Shown in pieces: positions 24,599 to 33,581 of a DNA stretch of 64,000 nt. Location of the stretch: assembly GCA_900551055.1 (NCBI GenBank), contig URUK01000002.1, forward strand, positions 1 to 64,000. The letters run 5' to 3'. The DNA is from an uncultured Prevotella sp. (GTDB lineage: Bacteria; Bacteroidota; Bacteroidia; Bacteroidales; Bacteroidaceae). Position 1 is the stretch's first letter. Each line of letters begins with the position of its first letter. Under the pieces are notes generated by a model. That model did no database searches and was not told the DNA's origin. It was given only the letters and a program-made list of their open reading frames with translations. The position numbers and the translations under genes were made by a program.

Positions 24599-25738
24599 CT
24601 AAGGTTTTCTTATCAAGGCAACGATGATGTTTGTAGCCATGTCGAAGAACACAATCTTGGCGTTTGCGTTCTGTCCGATGTCGCGTATGGCGCGGTTCAT
24701 CATCGCTGAAATTTCCAAAACGTTGGCCTCGTTGATGTAAGGAGAGAAGTTACGGGCGAAGTTTTCCTCATCGCGTGTCATATAACAGAGTTGCGGATTG
24801 CGGAAGTTGTACATGAAGTTCTCGCGCACCAGGCGAAGGAAATACTCCAACATACGTTTCTGCCGCTCACGTCCGAGTGCGGCGGCGGTGTCGCTCCACT
24901 TCTTCAAATCCTTTATCTTGCGCATGTATGCGAGGCGCATCAGCGAGATGAACATGTCAAGAAACTCCTTCTTCTCGTTCCCGGCATCAAGTTCTTCAAG
25001 TGCTCCGAGCCAGCTGCCGCCGGCCGCACGTGCCAGCATCCGCGCCCCGTCGGGGTCTATTCCGCGGCGTTCAACGAGGGCACGCTCTATGTCTTCGTCG
25101 GCAATACGGCGCACATCTATACGCTGCGCACGGCTTTTTATAGTGTCGATAAGCATCTCCGGCTCCTCGCAGACGAGTATGAATACCGTAGCCTGCGGCG
25201 GTTCTTCAAGCAATTTGAGCATTTTGTTGGCGCATTCGGCGTTCATCCGCTCGGGCAACCACAGTACAGCTACCTTGTATCCGCCCTGACTTGACTTCAG
25301 GCTCAACGCCCGTGACAGCGCGTCACTTTCCCCTACACCCATCTGTGCCTGCTGGTTGGCCGCGCCCATGCAGGCCAGCCACTGCTCTATAGTAAAGTAA
25401 GGGCCTTGCAAAAGCAGTCCGCGCCACTCCGAAGCAAAGTCCTCGCTCGACATCTTATGCTCCGAACCGGTGCCCGAAGGACGGATTACGGGATAGGAGA
25501 AATGCAAATCGGGATGAGCCAGCTTGGCCGTCATGGCGCACTGCGGGCACGCTCCGCACGCATCACCTCCGCTCCTGTCACGGCACAGCAGGTAAGAAGC
25601 GAAAGCCAAGGCAAGAGCCATCTTGCCGCTACCTCGCGGTCCGCAAAGCATTATCGCATGAGGCACACGGTCTTCACTGACCATCTGCCGCAGCCTCTGC
25701 TTAACCTCTTCCTGGCCTATAACGTCGCTGAACTTCAT
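24599..25738 (-). CDS. holB: DNA polymerase III delta' subunit
   Basis: A 379-residue clamp-loader subunit. The N-terminal AAA+ domain begins MKFSDVIGQEEVKQRLR and has a P-loop-like LCGPRGSGKMALA, the four-cysteine zinc module CGACPQCAMTAKLAHPDLH preceded by LLCR, and the sensor region MNAECANKMLKLLEEPP...SRAQRI, typical of delta' and tau/gamma. The C-terminal half is helical. It acts in the replisome to open and load the sliding clamp. It is the first gene of the holB-ricT-gldH group, with a -7-type TAATTTTG at 25762-25769 upstream. Confidence 0.93.
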   Translation of the reverse strand: MKFSDVIGQEEVKQRLRQMVSEDRVPHAIMLCGPRGSGKMALALAFASYLLCRDRSGGDACGACPQCAMTAKLAHPDLHFSYPVIRPSGTGSEHKMSSEDFASEWRGLLLQGPYFTIEQWLACMGAANQQAQMGVGESDALSRALSLKSSQGGYKVAVLWLPERMNAECANKMLKLLEEPPQATVFILVCEEPEMLIDTIKSRAQRIDVRRIADEDIERALVERRGIDPDGARMLARAAGGSWLGALEELDAGNEKKEFLDMFISLMRLAYMRKIKDLKKWSDTAAALGRERQKRMLEYFLRLVRENFMYNFRNPQLCYMTRDEENFARNFSPYINEANVLEISAMMNRAIRDIGQNANAKIVFFDMATNIIVALIRKP

Positions 25739-25790
25739 TCCGACAACAAGTCAAATCGGTGCAAAATTACTAAAAATCCACCTTATATTA

Positions 25791-25886
25791 AAATAAATGG
25801 CAGCAGAACTGCCATTTATTTAGGAGTTAAAGAAGTTAAAGGAGTTTTTCGCTTCGCTCAAGGAAACTCCTTTAACTTCTTTAACT
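25791..25886. terminator. Two adjacent perfect hairpins between the DUF418 gene and holB
   Basis: The first is a 13-bp stem, AAATAAATGGCAG (25791-25803) with its complement at 25809-25821 and loop CAGAA, ending in a T-rich tail. The second is a 23-bp perfect stem (25825-25847 with 25864-25886) made of AGTTAAAGAAGTTAAAGG words around a 16-nt loop. They lie downstream of the DUF418 gene on the minus strand and upstream of the holB promoter side, so they probably terminate DUF418 transcription before it reaches holB. Confidence 0.7.
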
Positions 25887-25899
25887 TCTAAAATAAATC

Positions 25900-27081
25900 T
25901 CACTTTTTCGGCCTGCGCGTCCCCATCCACGTGGCGTTATGCCACAACTGTTCGAGCGGTCCGCGCTTATGGCTTGCAAGCCACAGGCGGCAGAACGTGT
26001 ACTGCAACAGCACGAAAACAATGCCAAGGACAAGGCTCATGGCATGGCCGCTGACCGTGTAAAGGCCAAGCCCCCAGTGGTAGAAGATGAAGCCGCCCAC
26101 GACAGATTGGCCGAGATAGTTCGACAAACTCATCTTGCCATACGGCAACAGCTTCGACAGATAGCGGCGCATGCGCGTGCGGTGGTACATCAGCGTGATG
26201 GAGCTTACATAGAAAAGCGTCATCGCGAGGTTTTTCCACATGTCGAGCATCACCGTCAACGACGCCTCGGCACACGGCGAAGCAAACATCTGCGGCACAG
26301 TATAACGCAGCGGACAGAGCACGGCGAAGGCCGCTAACGACCACAGCATAGTGCGCTTCCACACCGCCGCGTTGCGCCCCTCGTCATAGAACATGCGCCG
26401 CCGCCCGAGCCAAAGGCCGAGCAGGAAAAGGAACAGCGTCTGCATGAACCGTCCGTGCTCGATGGCCCACGTGAAGTTTACGGGCAGGCCGTAGCGCAGT
26501 CCCGCCACTGCCACATCAAGCCAACTGCCACCCTCTTGCGCAGGAAGTATCTCAACAAACATGGCATCGGAGCCAAGATTGAGCGGCTGAAGCTGCGGAT
26601 TTATCAGACTTCCGACAAAATAAGCCACCTCTATCGGCTGCAACGCAAACAGCAGGGCGAAGCCCAACAGCACGCGGTTGCTTGCGCGGACGAGCGGCAA
26701 CACCAACAGGCCGCACACGGCATAGACCGTAAGAATGTCGCCGTTGAAGAACAACAGGTCGAGCAGTCCGAAGCCGAACAGCAACACCATGCGCCACACG
26801 AAGCGCGGACGGAAGTCGTAACCGCGCTGCGCCTGGTTGTCATGCTGCACGAACAGCGTCAGCCCGAACAGCATCGCAAAGATGGCGTACATCTTGTTCG
26901 ACAGCAGGAAGAACACTACGTCCCACACGGCCTCGTCGAACTTGGTCAAAGGAGGGAAGCTGTAAAAGTTAAGATGCTCGAGAAAATGCACGAGAATGAT
27001 GCCGCCCACGGCCACGGCACGCAGCAAGTCGGCAGCGTCGATGCGCGTGTTCGGCAACGACGACGGTTGGTAATGTGTCAT
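25900..27081 (-). CDS. DUF418-family membrane protein (YeiB-like)
   Basis: A 393-residue polytopic membrane protein. The start segment RIDAADLLRAVAVGGIILVHFLEH is the family signature, related to acyltransferase-3 membrane proteins. About ten hydrophobic segments follow, with MYAIFAMLFGLTLF in the N-terminal half. The DUF418 C-terminal domain has YGKMSLSNYLGQSVVGGFIFYHWGLGLY and a closing cytoplasmic RGPLEQLWH..TW motif. The biochemical function of the family is unknown; it may be transport or envelope modification. It is monocistronic, with a -7 element TATCTTTG on the minus strand at 27114-27121. Confidence 0.9.
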   Translation of the reverse strand: MTHYQPSSLPNTRIDAADLLRAVAVGGIILVHFLEHLNFYSFPPLTKFDEAVWDVVFFLLSNKMYAIFAMLFGLTLFVQHDNQAQRGYDFRPRFVWRMVLLFGFGLLDLLFFNGDILTVYAVCGLLVLPLVRASNRVLLGFALLFALQPIEVAYFVGSLINPQLQPLNLGSDAMFVEILPAQEGGSWLDVAVAGLRYGLPVNFTWAIEHGRFMQTLFLFLLGLWLGRRRMFYDEGRNAAVWKRTMLWSLAAFAVLCPLRYTVPQMFASPCAEASLTVMLDMWKNLAMTLFYVSSITLMYHRTRMRRYLSKLLPYGKMSLSNYLGQSVVGGFIFYHWGLGLYTVSGHAMSLVLGIVFVLLQYTFCRLWLASHKRGPLEQLWHNATWMGTRRPKK

Positions 27082-27804
27082 GGATGTCTGTTATTTTTCA
27101 CGATAAACAGTTGCAAAGATACAACAAATTCCAAACATCAGACATGTTTCCGGCCATCTTTTACGCAGAAAAACATACTGCCACACATGACATTATGCAA
27201 CTCACGGCTGCCTTATCAGCATCAACATGTCATTTGAAAAATGTCCACATAAAAGCACGAAACAGAAAAACGGCACTGCAACAAACGGTCTCCCAAACAA
27301 GCAGGGAAGGCCGTTTTAAGTGCGAATACACCCAGAGAGCACAATAAAACATGCCATTCGGCACATCAAAAGACCGCCAATGCGCACACAGAATACGGCC
27401 TTCAGCGATGCAAAAGACGGCCTTTCGCCTTCCAAAAAGCCACCTTTTGCAAAGCAAACAGCCGCGGACACTGCACACAAAAGCCTGCAAACGCCGCAAC
27501 ATCCTACAACTCACGCAATTACGTTTGCACACGAAAAACGGCCTTATTCTGGCCTGCGGCATTTTATTTTACGAATAACGCACCTACGGAAGCCCATCGG
27601 AAAACAATGTGAAAGCCGACATGCCAGTTGCGGTTGCATTCTGTCAGCCTGTGCAGACGTGCTAAAATTCCCTGTCGCAATACAGGCAACACACATGAAA
27701 ACGACGTTAAAAACAAACATTTCAACGGCAATTTTGGTCGTATCTTCAAAATTTCTACAAAATTGGCGGATACTTTTGCGCCTGTATAATACAACCGAAA
27801 GGTT
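27082..27804. other. Gene-free 720-bp interval
   Basis: The interval holds the promoter side of the DUF418 gene at its left end, one copy of the dispersed palindrome element in the middle, and a -7-type TACTTTTG (27771-27778) before the glycosyltransferase gene at its right end. The small open frames here follow the repeat sequence and show no protein-like features. The rest is unremarkable. Confidence 0.6.
27395..27453. repeat. Dispersed AAAGG..CCTTT palindrome element, copy 6
   Basis: Modules GCAAAAGACGGCCTTTCGC and CAAAAAGCCACCTTTTGC, preceded by a degenerate ACGGCCTTCAGCGAT. This copy is shorter and more decayed than the others. Confidence 0.65.
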
Positions 27805-28263
27805 ATGAACAAGACAGGAAACTACCAGCTTACAATCATCATTCCAGTGTACAACGAGGCCGGAAACATTGCCGCTTTGGAGCAACGGCTCGCCGACTTC
27901 ATGCCAAAATCAATACGCCGCACGTGCGTTCTGTTCGTTGACGACGGCTCAACCGACGGCAGCCTCGACCTTATCGCCGCAGCGTGCGGCAGGCATGAAG
28001 GCTTTTTCTACATAGCCTTGGAGCGCAACTCCGGCCTCAGCGCGGCACTGAAGGCAGGCATCGACACGGCCCGTTCACCACTCGTGGGCTACATGGACGC
28101 CGACCTTCAGACCACGCCGGACGACTTCAACCTGCTGCTCGGACACATCAACGAGTACGAAATGGTGACGGGCATACGCGCCGAACGACGCGACTCGGCC
28201 TTCAAGAAGTTGCAGTCGAAGATTGCAAACGGCTTCCGCCGCATGATGACCACGACGGAATGA
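27805..28263 (+). CDS. N-terminal part of a frameshifted family 2 glycosyltransferase
   Basis: A 152-residue GT-A domain of the polyisoprenyl-phosphate sugar transferase type (ArnC/GtrB/DPM1-like). Its motifs are TIIIPVYNEAGNI, LFVDDGSTDGS, LERNSGLSAALKAGID and the metal-binding GYMDADLQTTP. The frame ends just after RRDSAFKKLQSKIANGFRRMM. The expected continuation, (T)HDGMKDT.CPLKV, is found in the -1 frame immediately downstream. One base appears to be missing near 28249-28251. The first gene of a lipid A/LPS-modification operon, predicted to load a sugar onto undecaprenyl phosphate. As it stands the enzyme is split, so it is probably inactive unless this is a sequencing error. Confidence 0.85.
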   Translation: MNKTGNYQLTIIIPVYNEAGNIAALEQRLADFMPKSIRRTCVLFVDDGSTDGSLDLIAAACGRHEGFFYIALERNSGLSAALKAGIDTARSPLVGYMDADLQTTPDDFNLLLGHINEYEMVTGIRAERRDSAFKKLQSKIANGFRRMMTTTE

Positions 28264-28541
28264 AGGACACGGACTGCCCCCTCAAGGTGATACGCACGGC
28301 CTGCGCGCGCCGCATTCCGTTCTTCACGGGCATGCACAGGTTTCTCCCTGCACTGGTGATGCTGCAAGGTTGCAGGGTAAGGCAGGTGCCAGTGAGGCAC
28401 TTTCCGAGAACCGCCGGCAAGTCGAAATACCACCTGCGCAACCGCCTTGTGGCGCCGTTCATCGACTGTTTCGCTTACCGGTGGATGCGCAAAAGGTACA
28501 TTAATTACAGGATAAAAGACGGCAATCTGCCGCATGACTGA
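28260..28541 (+). CDS. C-terminal part of the frameshifted family 2 glycosyltransferase
   Basis: A 93-residue frame starting MKDTDCPLKVIRT and continuing RRIPFFTGMHRFLPALVMLQGC with VPVRHFPRTAGKSKYHLRNR. These are the conserved C-terminal GT2 motifs of polyisoprenyl-phosphate glycosyltransferases: the GMHRF loop, and H.PR..GKSKY.LRNR before the membrane-proximal helix. Together with the preceding frame it makes one normal enzyme of about 245 residues. Its ATG overlaps the upstream TGA (ATGA), so coupled translation of a two-piece protein is formally possible. A simple frameshift is the more economical reading. It overlaps the LAB_N gene by 8 nt. Confidence 0.8.
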   Translation: MKDTDCPLKVIRTACARRIPFFTGMHRFLPALVMLQGCRVRQVPVRHFPRTAGKSKYHLRNRLVAPFIDCFAYRWMRKRYINYRIKDGNLPHD

Positions 28542-29175
28542 CATGAACACGATTGCCGTTTTGTCTGTTGGCTTCATGGCGCAGCTGTTCTTCTCGGCGC
28601 GCGTCCTTGTACAGTGGATTATGTCCGAGCGTGCAAGGCGCGTGCTCTCGCCCACCCTTTTTTGGGCGTTGAGCCTTGCCGGGGCTTACCTGTTGTGCCT
28701 GTACGGATGGCTGCGCAAGGACTTCGCCATCGTGATGGGGCAGTTCATATCCTATTATGTGTACCTGTGGAACTTGAAGGAGAAGGGCGTTTGGGGCGGC
28801 GTTCCACGCTGGATTAGGCTCATACTGCTTGCTACGCCGGTGGCGGCGATGGTGTTCGTGGCAGAGAACGCCGCCGAGTTCGCCGCCGACTTTTTCCATA
28901 ACGACGGCATACCGGCGTGGCTCATCGTATTCGGTTCTGCCGGACAGGTGCTATTTACGCTGCGTTTTGTCTACCAGTTTGTATGCTCACGCCGCCGCGG
29001 CGAGTCGGTGCTGCCGCCCGGCTTCTGGATTATCAGCCTCGTGGGAGCCACGATGATAGCCGTGTACGGCCTGCTCAGGGCCGACCCCGTGCTGATAGTA
29101 GGCCAGTCGTTCGGCATCGCCGCCTACGCCCGCAACCTGTGGATAGGCAGTCACAGCAAAACTTACGAAGCATGA
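28534..29175 (+). CDS. Lipid-A-disaccharide synthase N-terminal (LAB_N) domain membrane protein
   Basis: A 213-residue membrane protein made of two related LAB_N units. Unit one includes GFMAQLFFSARVLVQWIMSE and LSPTLFWALSLAGAYLLCLYG. Unit two includes GSAGQVLFTLRFVYQFVCS and LPPGFWIISLVGATMIAVYG. The pattern of aromatic Q-W/Q-F plus P..FW.ISL.G is the family signature. Stand-alone LAB_N proteins occur beside polyisoprenyl-phosphate sugar transferases and ArnT-like enzymes and may help flip or present the lipid-linked sugar; that role is inferred. It overlaps the GT2 end by 8 nt and the next gene by 4 nt. Confidence 0.88.
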   Translation: MTDMNTIAVLSVGFMAQLFFSARVLVQWIMSERARRVLSPTLFWALSLAGAYLLCLYGWLRKDFAIVMGQFISYYVYLWNLKEKGVWGGVPRWIRLILLATPVAAMVFVAENAAEFAADFFHNDGIPAWLIVFGSAGQVLFTLRFVYQFVCSRRRGESVLPPGFWIISLVGATMIAVYGLLRADPVLIVGQSFGIAAYARNLWIGSHSKTYEA

Positions 29176-30713
29176 AACGCAGTTTTTACATAGCCGTATT
29201 GGCGGCAATGCTGCCCGTAATGGTGCTAAGGGACTTCTCACCCGACAACGAGCTGCGCTATCTCAGCATTGCCGACGAGGCCATCAGAAACGGAACTCTG
29301 TTCGCATTCACCAACCACGGAGTGCCATACGCCGACAAACCGCCGCTCTACCTGTGGCTGCTGATGGCCGCAAAGACGCTTTCGGGCAGCCATCAGATGT
29401 GGCTGCTGTCGCTGTTCTCGCTCATTCCGGCACTCGTAACGGTGTCGGTAATGAGCCGGTGGGTGGCCGAAGATTGCGGCAAAGACTGCGCGGAGACCGG
29501 CGGATGGATGCTTATTACATGCGGACTGTTCGCCGGAATGGCGGTATTCCTGCGCATGGACATGCTCATGTGCATGTTCATCACGCTTGCGCTACACACC
29601 TTTTACAACATGTTTCGCGGCCGGGGGCGGCGCCGGGTCAATGCGGTGATGTTCCCGGTGTACATCTTCCTGGCCGTGTTCAGCAAGGGCCCGATGGGCA
29701 TACTCGTGCCGCTTGTCACGACGGTAACGTTTCTCGTGGCGACAGGCCGCGGCCATACGATAGGCCGTTACTGGGGGAAAACAACGTGGGCGGTGCTCGC
29801 CTTGCCGTGCATAGCATGGTTCGCGGCGGTTTATTGGGAAGGAGGCAGCGGCTATTTAGGCAACCTTCTGCTGCACCAGACGGTCGACCGGGCGGTCAAC
29901 TCGTTTCACCATGACGAGCCGTTTTACTATTATCTCATTGCGATATGGTACTCTATGGCACCGTGGACGCTGCTGATTGTCGGTATGACGGTTTACGCAG
30001 CGTGGCGCAGAGGCGTGCTTACGGACATGCAGAAGCTGTTGCTGGCGGCGGTGTGCAGCACGTTCGTGATGCTCTCTCTTGTCAGTTCGAAAATCCAGGT
30101 GTACATGCTGCCCTTGTTTCCGCCTGCCGTCTATCTTGCGGCCACGCTGCTTCCGCGAGTCGGACGCACGCCTTTTGCCGTGTTGTCGACGGCCTTTCCT
30201 GCCGCAATTTTCGCCCTTGCGCTGCCCGGATGGGCTGTTGCGGCGGCATTTGACGTGCCCTACATGGCCGATATCCGTATCGGTCTGTCTGCCGCGTCGC
30301 TGTCGGTTGGAGGCTGCGCCGCGCTCTTCCGCCTGCGCAAACAGCGTAAGGCCGACGGCGCGGTGAAGCCTGTTGCCTGCGGAATGCTGGCCGCCGTGTT
30401 CTTCACGGGTCTCGCCGTGCCGGGCGTAAACGGCCTCATCGGCTACAAGGAGCTGTGTACAGCGGCGCAGGCGGAAGCCGGACGGCACGGCACGCAGCGG
30501 TTTTACACGTGGAATGTGAAGCGCAGCGAGAACATGGACGTTTACCTGAAGCAGGACGTAATCAAGCTGGACGACGAAGACCTAACGCGCGGCAGCCTGC
30601 CAAAGGGTGTGCTGATGATGCGCGGAAAAGACGCGGACAGGCTGCCGCCTGCGTTGAAACGGCAAGAGAGGAAGGCCGTAGGAAAATATATTGTGACTAC
30701 GATAGGACAATAA
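29172..30713 (+). CDS. ArnT-like family 39 glycosyltransferase
   Basis: A 513-residue integral membrane transferase. The start is ATG of MKRSFYIAVLAAML, which overlaps the upstream TGA by 4 nt (ATGA). The frame stays open further upstream but there reads through the LAB_N gene. The N-terminal loop RDFSPDNELRYLSIADEAI carries the acidic pair expected for the GT-C active site, followed by GVPYADKPPLYLWL as in ArnT/PMT enzymes, about ten hydrophobic segments and a soluble C-terminal domain. Predicted role: transfer of a sugar from an undecaprenyl-phosphate donor to lipid A or LPS core on the periplasmic side. It lies between LAB_N and the uronate epimerase. Confidence 0.9.
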   Translation: MKRSFYIAVLAAMLPVMVLRDFSPDNELRYLSIADEAIRNGTLFAFTNHGVPYADKPPLYLWLLMAAKTLSGSHQMWLLSLFSLIPALVTVSVMSRWVAEDCGKDCAETGGWMLITCGLFAGMAVFLRMDMLMCMFITLALHTFYNMFRGRGRRRVNAVMFPVYIFLAVFSKGPMGILVPLVTTVTFLVATGRGHTIGRYWGKTTWAVLALPCIAWFAAVYWEGGSGYLGNLLLHQTVDRAVNSFHHDEPFYYYLIAIWYSMAPWTLLIVGMTVYAAWRRGVLTDMQKLLLAAVCSTFVMLSLVSSKIQVYMLPLFPPAVYLAATLLPRVGRTPFAVLSTAFPAAIFALALPGWAVAAAFDVPYMADIRIGLSAASLSVGGCAALFRLRKQRKADGAVKPVACGMLAAVFFTGLAVPGVNGLIGYKELCTAAQAEAGRHGTQRFYTWNVKRSENMDVYLKQDVIKLDDEDLTRGSLPKGVLMMRGKDADRLPPALKRQERKAVGKYIVTTIGQ

Positions 30714-30726
30714 AAGACTTCATGCG

Positions 30727-31740
30727 ATGAAAGTACTGGTTACTGGCGCCGCCGGATTTATAGGCAGCGCAACGGTCAAGGCAATGCTGGCCGAAGGACA
30801 CGAGGTGGTTGGCATAGACAATATCAACTCTTACTACGACACCCGCCTGAAGTATGCGAGGCTGCGCGAGGCCGGCATACAGCAGGAGGACATACGCGAA
30901 AACCGCATGACAGGAAGCCGGACGGACACGGCTTACAGGTTCGCCAAGCTCGACATCGCCGACCGCACGGGCCTTGGCAGGCTGTTCGCCGAGGAGCGTT
31001 TCGACACCGTTGTGAACCTCGCGGCGCAGGCCGGAGTACGCTATTCGATAGAGAACCCGTGGGCTTACGTCAACTCCAACATCGTGGGCTTTGTCAACAT
31101 ACTTGAATGTTGCAGGCAGAACGGCACGTCACACCTGGTGTTCGCCAGTTCGAGCAGCGTCTACGGGACGAACAGGAGCACGCCTTACGCCGAGAGCGAC
31201 GCCACAGATACACCCGTCAGCCTGTATGCTGCGACGAAGAAAAGCGACGAGCTTATGGCCTTCGCCTACGCCCGGCTATACGGCATTCCGACAACCGGGC
31301 TGCACTTTTTCACGGTGTACGGCCCGTGGGGACGCCCCGACATGGCTCCGTTCATCTTCATGAAAAGCATACTGGAAGGCCGCCCCATCAGCGTGTTCAA
31401 CCACGGGCGGATGAGCCGCGACTTCACTTTCATCGACGACATCGTTGACGGCGTGGGCAAGGCCACAGCCCTTACGCCCACCGGCGACACGCCGTACAGG
31501 GTGTACAACATCGGCAACTCACACCCCGTAAGCCTGCTGCAATTCATCAGCGTGATAGAAAACGTGACAGGGCACAAGGCAGTAATGCACATGGAAGGCA
31601 TGCAGCCTGGCGACATGCAGTGTACTTACGCCGACATATCGCGCATCGGCCGCGAGTGCGGATACAGCCCGAAAACGAGCGTGGAAGAAGGCATTGCACG
31701 CTTTTATGACTGGTACAGGAATTTCTACGGAAACCGGTGA
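30727..31740 (+). CDS. NAD-dependent UDP-uronate 4-epimerase-type enzyme
   Basis: A 337-residue extended short-chain dehydrogenase of the UDP-glucuronate 4-epimerase type: Rossmann motif VTGAAGFIGSATVKAML, NLAAQAGVRYSIENPWAYV..N, FASSSSVYG, catalytic YAATK (Tyr and Lys), and FFTVYGPWGRPDMA, the last being typical of uronate epimerases. It would interconvert UDP-glucuronate and UDP-galacturonate in the cytosol. It follows the GT39 gene by 13 bp and is the last gene of the operon. Galacturonate is thus the most likely sugar handled by the cluster, which is an inference. Confidence 0.9.
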   Translation: MKVLVTGAAGFIGSATVKAMLAEGHEVVGIDNINSYYDTRLKYARLREAGIQQEDIRENRMTGSRTDTAYRFAKLDIADRTGLGRLFAEERFDTVVNLAAQAGVRYSIENPWAYVNSNIVGFVNILECCRQNGTSHLVFASSSSVYGTNRSTPYAESDATDTPVSLYAATKKSDELMAFAYARLYGIPTTGLHFFTVYGPWGRPDMAPFIFMKSILEGRPISVFNHGRMSRDFTFIDDIVDGVGKATALTPTGDTPYRVYNIGNSHPVSLLQFISVIENVTGHKAVMHMEGMQPGDMQCTYADISRIGRECGYSPKTSVEEGIARFYDWYRNFYGNR

Positions 31741-31742
31741 CT

Positions 31743-31833
31743 TTGCAAAAGGTGGCCTTTCGCATTGTAAAAGGCCACCTTTCAGCGTGTAAAAGACGGC
31801 CTTTTGGAACGCAAAAGGCCGTCTTTTGCAAAG
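31743..31833. repeat. Dispersed AAAGG..CCTTT palindrome element, copy 7
   Basis: Two successive hairpins: GCAAAAGGTGGCCTTTC facing AAAAGGCCACCTTT, then AAAAGACGGCCTTTTGG facing GCAAAAGGCCGTCTTTTGC. The copy starts 3 nt after the epimerase stop codon, so it may serve as its terminator. Confidence 0.75.
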
Positions 31834-31942
31834 CCGCCTGCCGCAAGCGTTGCACACACCGGCGGCAAAGCGGCGTATAACTTTGAAACAATGAATTTTA
31901 CATTTGCACACGAGAAACGTGCGTTTTTCCAACAAAAACGAT

Positions 31943-31950
31943 TATCTTTG
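31943..31950 (+). promoter_or_regulatory. -7 element upstream of the sugar symporter gene
   Basis: TATCTTTG fits the Bacteroidetes -7 box; no good TTTG is present at the right distance. If used, the leader is about 155 nt and contains no recognised structure. The gap 31834-32110 otherwise holds nothing recognised. Confidence 0.5.
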
Positions 31951-32110
31951 TCGGCAAATAACCATACAGAAGGCGATACCAAGGAAAACGTTGCACCATT
32001 AAGACACCTTAAAAACGCGCACGTGCATATAATAAACCGCTGAAAGCCGCGTTATTACTGATAACAACCTATATTAACAACATTAACAACATTAACAAAA
32101 AACAATTACC

Positions 32111-33580
32111 ATGAACCAAAATCAATCAGGCAGCAAGGCTTACCTGTTCTCTATCGTGCTTGTTGCCGTGTTGGGCGGACTGTTGTTCGGATACGACACC
32201 GCCGTAATCTCCGGAGCCGAAAAGGGTCTCCAAGCATTCTTCCTCGGTGCTACCGACTTCACCTACACCGATGCGTGGCACGGTTTCACGTGTGCCAGCG
32301 CGCTCATCGGCTGTATTATCGGTAGCGCAATATCGGGCTACCTGGCATCGAACTGGGGCAGAAAGAAGTCGCTTATCTTTGCCGGCGTGATGTTCTTCAT
32401 CTCCGCCCTCGGCTCAATGGAACCGGAGTTCCTCTTCTTCGAGCACGGACATGCCGACTACCCACTGCTCATCGCCTTCAACATATACCGCGTCATAGGC
32501 GGCGTAGGCGTTGGTCTGGCCTCGGCCATATGCCCTATGTACATCGCGGAGGTGGCACCTTCGAACATACGCGGCACGCTCGTATCGTGGAACCAGTTTG
32601 CAATCATCTTCGGCCAGCTGGTTGTCTACATGGTAAACTTCATGATTCTCGGCGACCACACCAACCCGGTTATCGAGTCGATAGGCCAAGGCATGAGCAA
32701 ATTAGTACCCGGTTACGACCCTTGGACAGTATCAACCGGCTGGCGTTACATGTTCGGTAGCGAGGCCGTTCCCGCCGGATTGTTCACCATATTGATATGC
32801 TTCGTACCCGAAACACCGCGCTATCTCGTCATGGCCGGACAGGACAGCAAGGCTCTCGCCGTGCTCACAAGGATTAACGGAGAGGCTGAAGGCCGCAACA
32901 TCCTCCATGAGATAAAGAACACCGTGACCGAAAAGACCGAAAAGATGTTCACCTACGGCATACTGGTTATCTTCGTCGGCATCATGCTCAGCGTGTTCCA
33001 GCAGGCCGTCGGCATCAACGCCGTGCTCTATTACGCACCGCGCATCTTCGGCGACATGGGCATGGAGAACCCGATGATGCAGACAGTCATCATGGGCGTA
33101 GTCAACATCCTCTTCACGCTTGTTGCCATCTTCACCGTTGAGAAGTGGGGACGCAAGCCGCTGCTCATCACCGGCTCTATCGGCATGGCAGTCGGAGCGT
33201 TCGGCGTTGCGCTTACGTTCGGCAACATGGATTTGGCCATAGTTACGATGCTTAGCATCATGGTGTACAGCGCTTCGTTCATGATGTCATGGGGACCGAT
33301 TTGCTGGGTGCTCATATCCGAAATCTTTCCGAACACCATCCGCGGCAAAGCCGTTGCCATTGCAGTGGCCTTCCAATGGATATTCAACTGGATTGTAAGT
33401 TCCACGTTCGTACCGATGTTCAACATGCAGACCGCTTCAGACCCCAACTTCGGCCACTGGTTTACCTACGGCCTGTACGGCGCAATCTGCGTACTCGCCG
33501 CCATCTTCGTCTGGAGACTTGTCCCGGAGACCAAGGGCAAGACGCTTGAAGACATGACAAAACTCTGGAAGAAAAACTGA
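32111..33580 (+). CDS. xylE: Sugar:H+ symporter of the MFS, XylE-like
   Basis: A 489-residue major facilitator of the sugar porter family with twelve predicted helices. Signatures are GGLLFGYDTAVISGAEKGL in helix 1, NWGRKKSL, YRVIGGVGVGLASAICPMYIAEVAPSNIRG, PETPRYL, QQAVGINAVLYYAP and VPETKGKTLEDM. The Gln-Gln-x-x-Gly-Ile-Asn block and the first-helix sequence match the xylose/H+ symporter XylE most closely. Substrate is inferred: D-xylose or another pentose or hexose. A GH8 xylan-type enzyme lies 2.3 kb downstream, consistent with xylo-oligosaccharide use. The gene ends in an exceptionally long inverted repeat. Confidence 0.92.
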   Translation: MNQNQSGSKAYLFSIVLVAVLGGLLFGYDTAVISGAEKGLQAFFLGATDFTYTDAWHGFTCASALIGCIIGSAISGYLASNWGRKKSLIFAGVMFFISALGSMEPEFLFFEHGHADYPLLIAFNIYRVIGGVGVGLASAICPMYIAEVAPSNIRGTLVSWNQFAIIFGQLVVYMVNFMILGDHTNPVIESIGQGMSKLVPGYDPWTVSTGWRYMFGSEAVPAGLFTILICFVPETPRYLVMAGQDSKALAVLTRINGEAEGRNILHEIKNTVTEKTEKMFTYGILVIFVGIMLSVFQQAVGINAVLYYAPRIFGDMGMENPMMQTVIMGVVNILFTLVAIFTVEKWGRKPLLITGSIGMAVGAFGVALTFGNMDLAIVTMLSIMVYSASFMMSWGPICWVLISEIFPNTIRGKAVAIAVAFQWIFNWIVSSTFVPMFNMQTASDPNFGHWFTYGLYGAICVLAAIFVWRLVPETKGKTLEDMTKLWKKN

Positions 33581-33581
33581 A

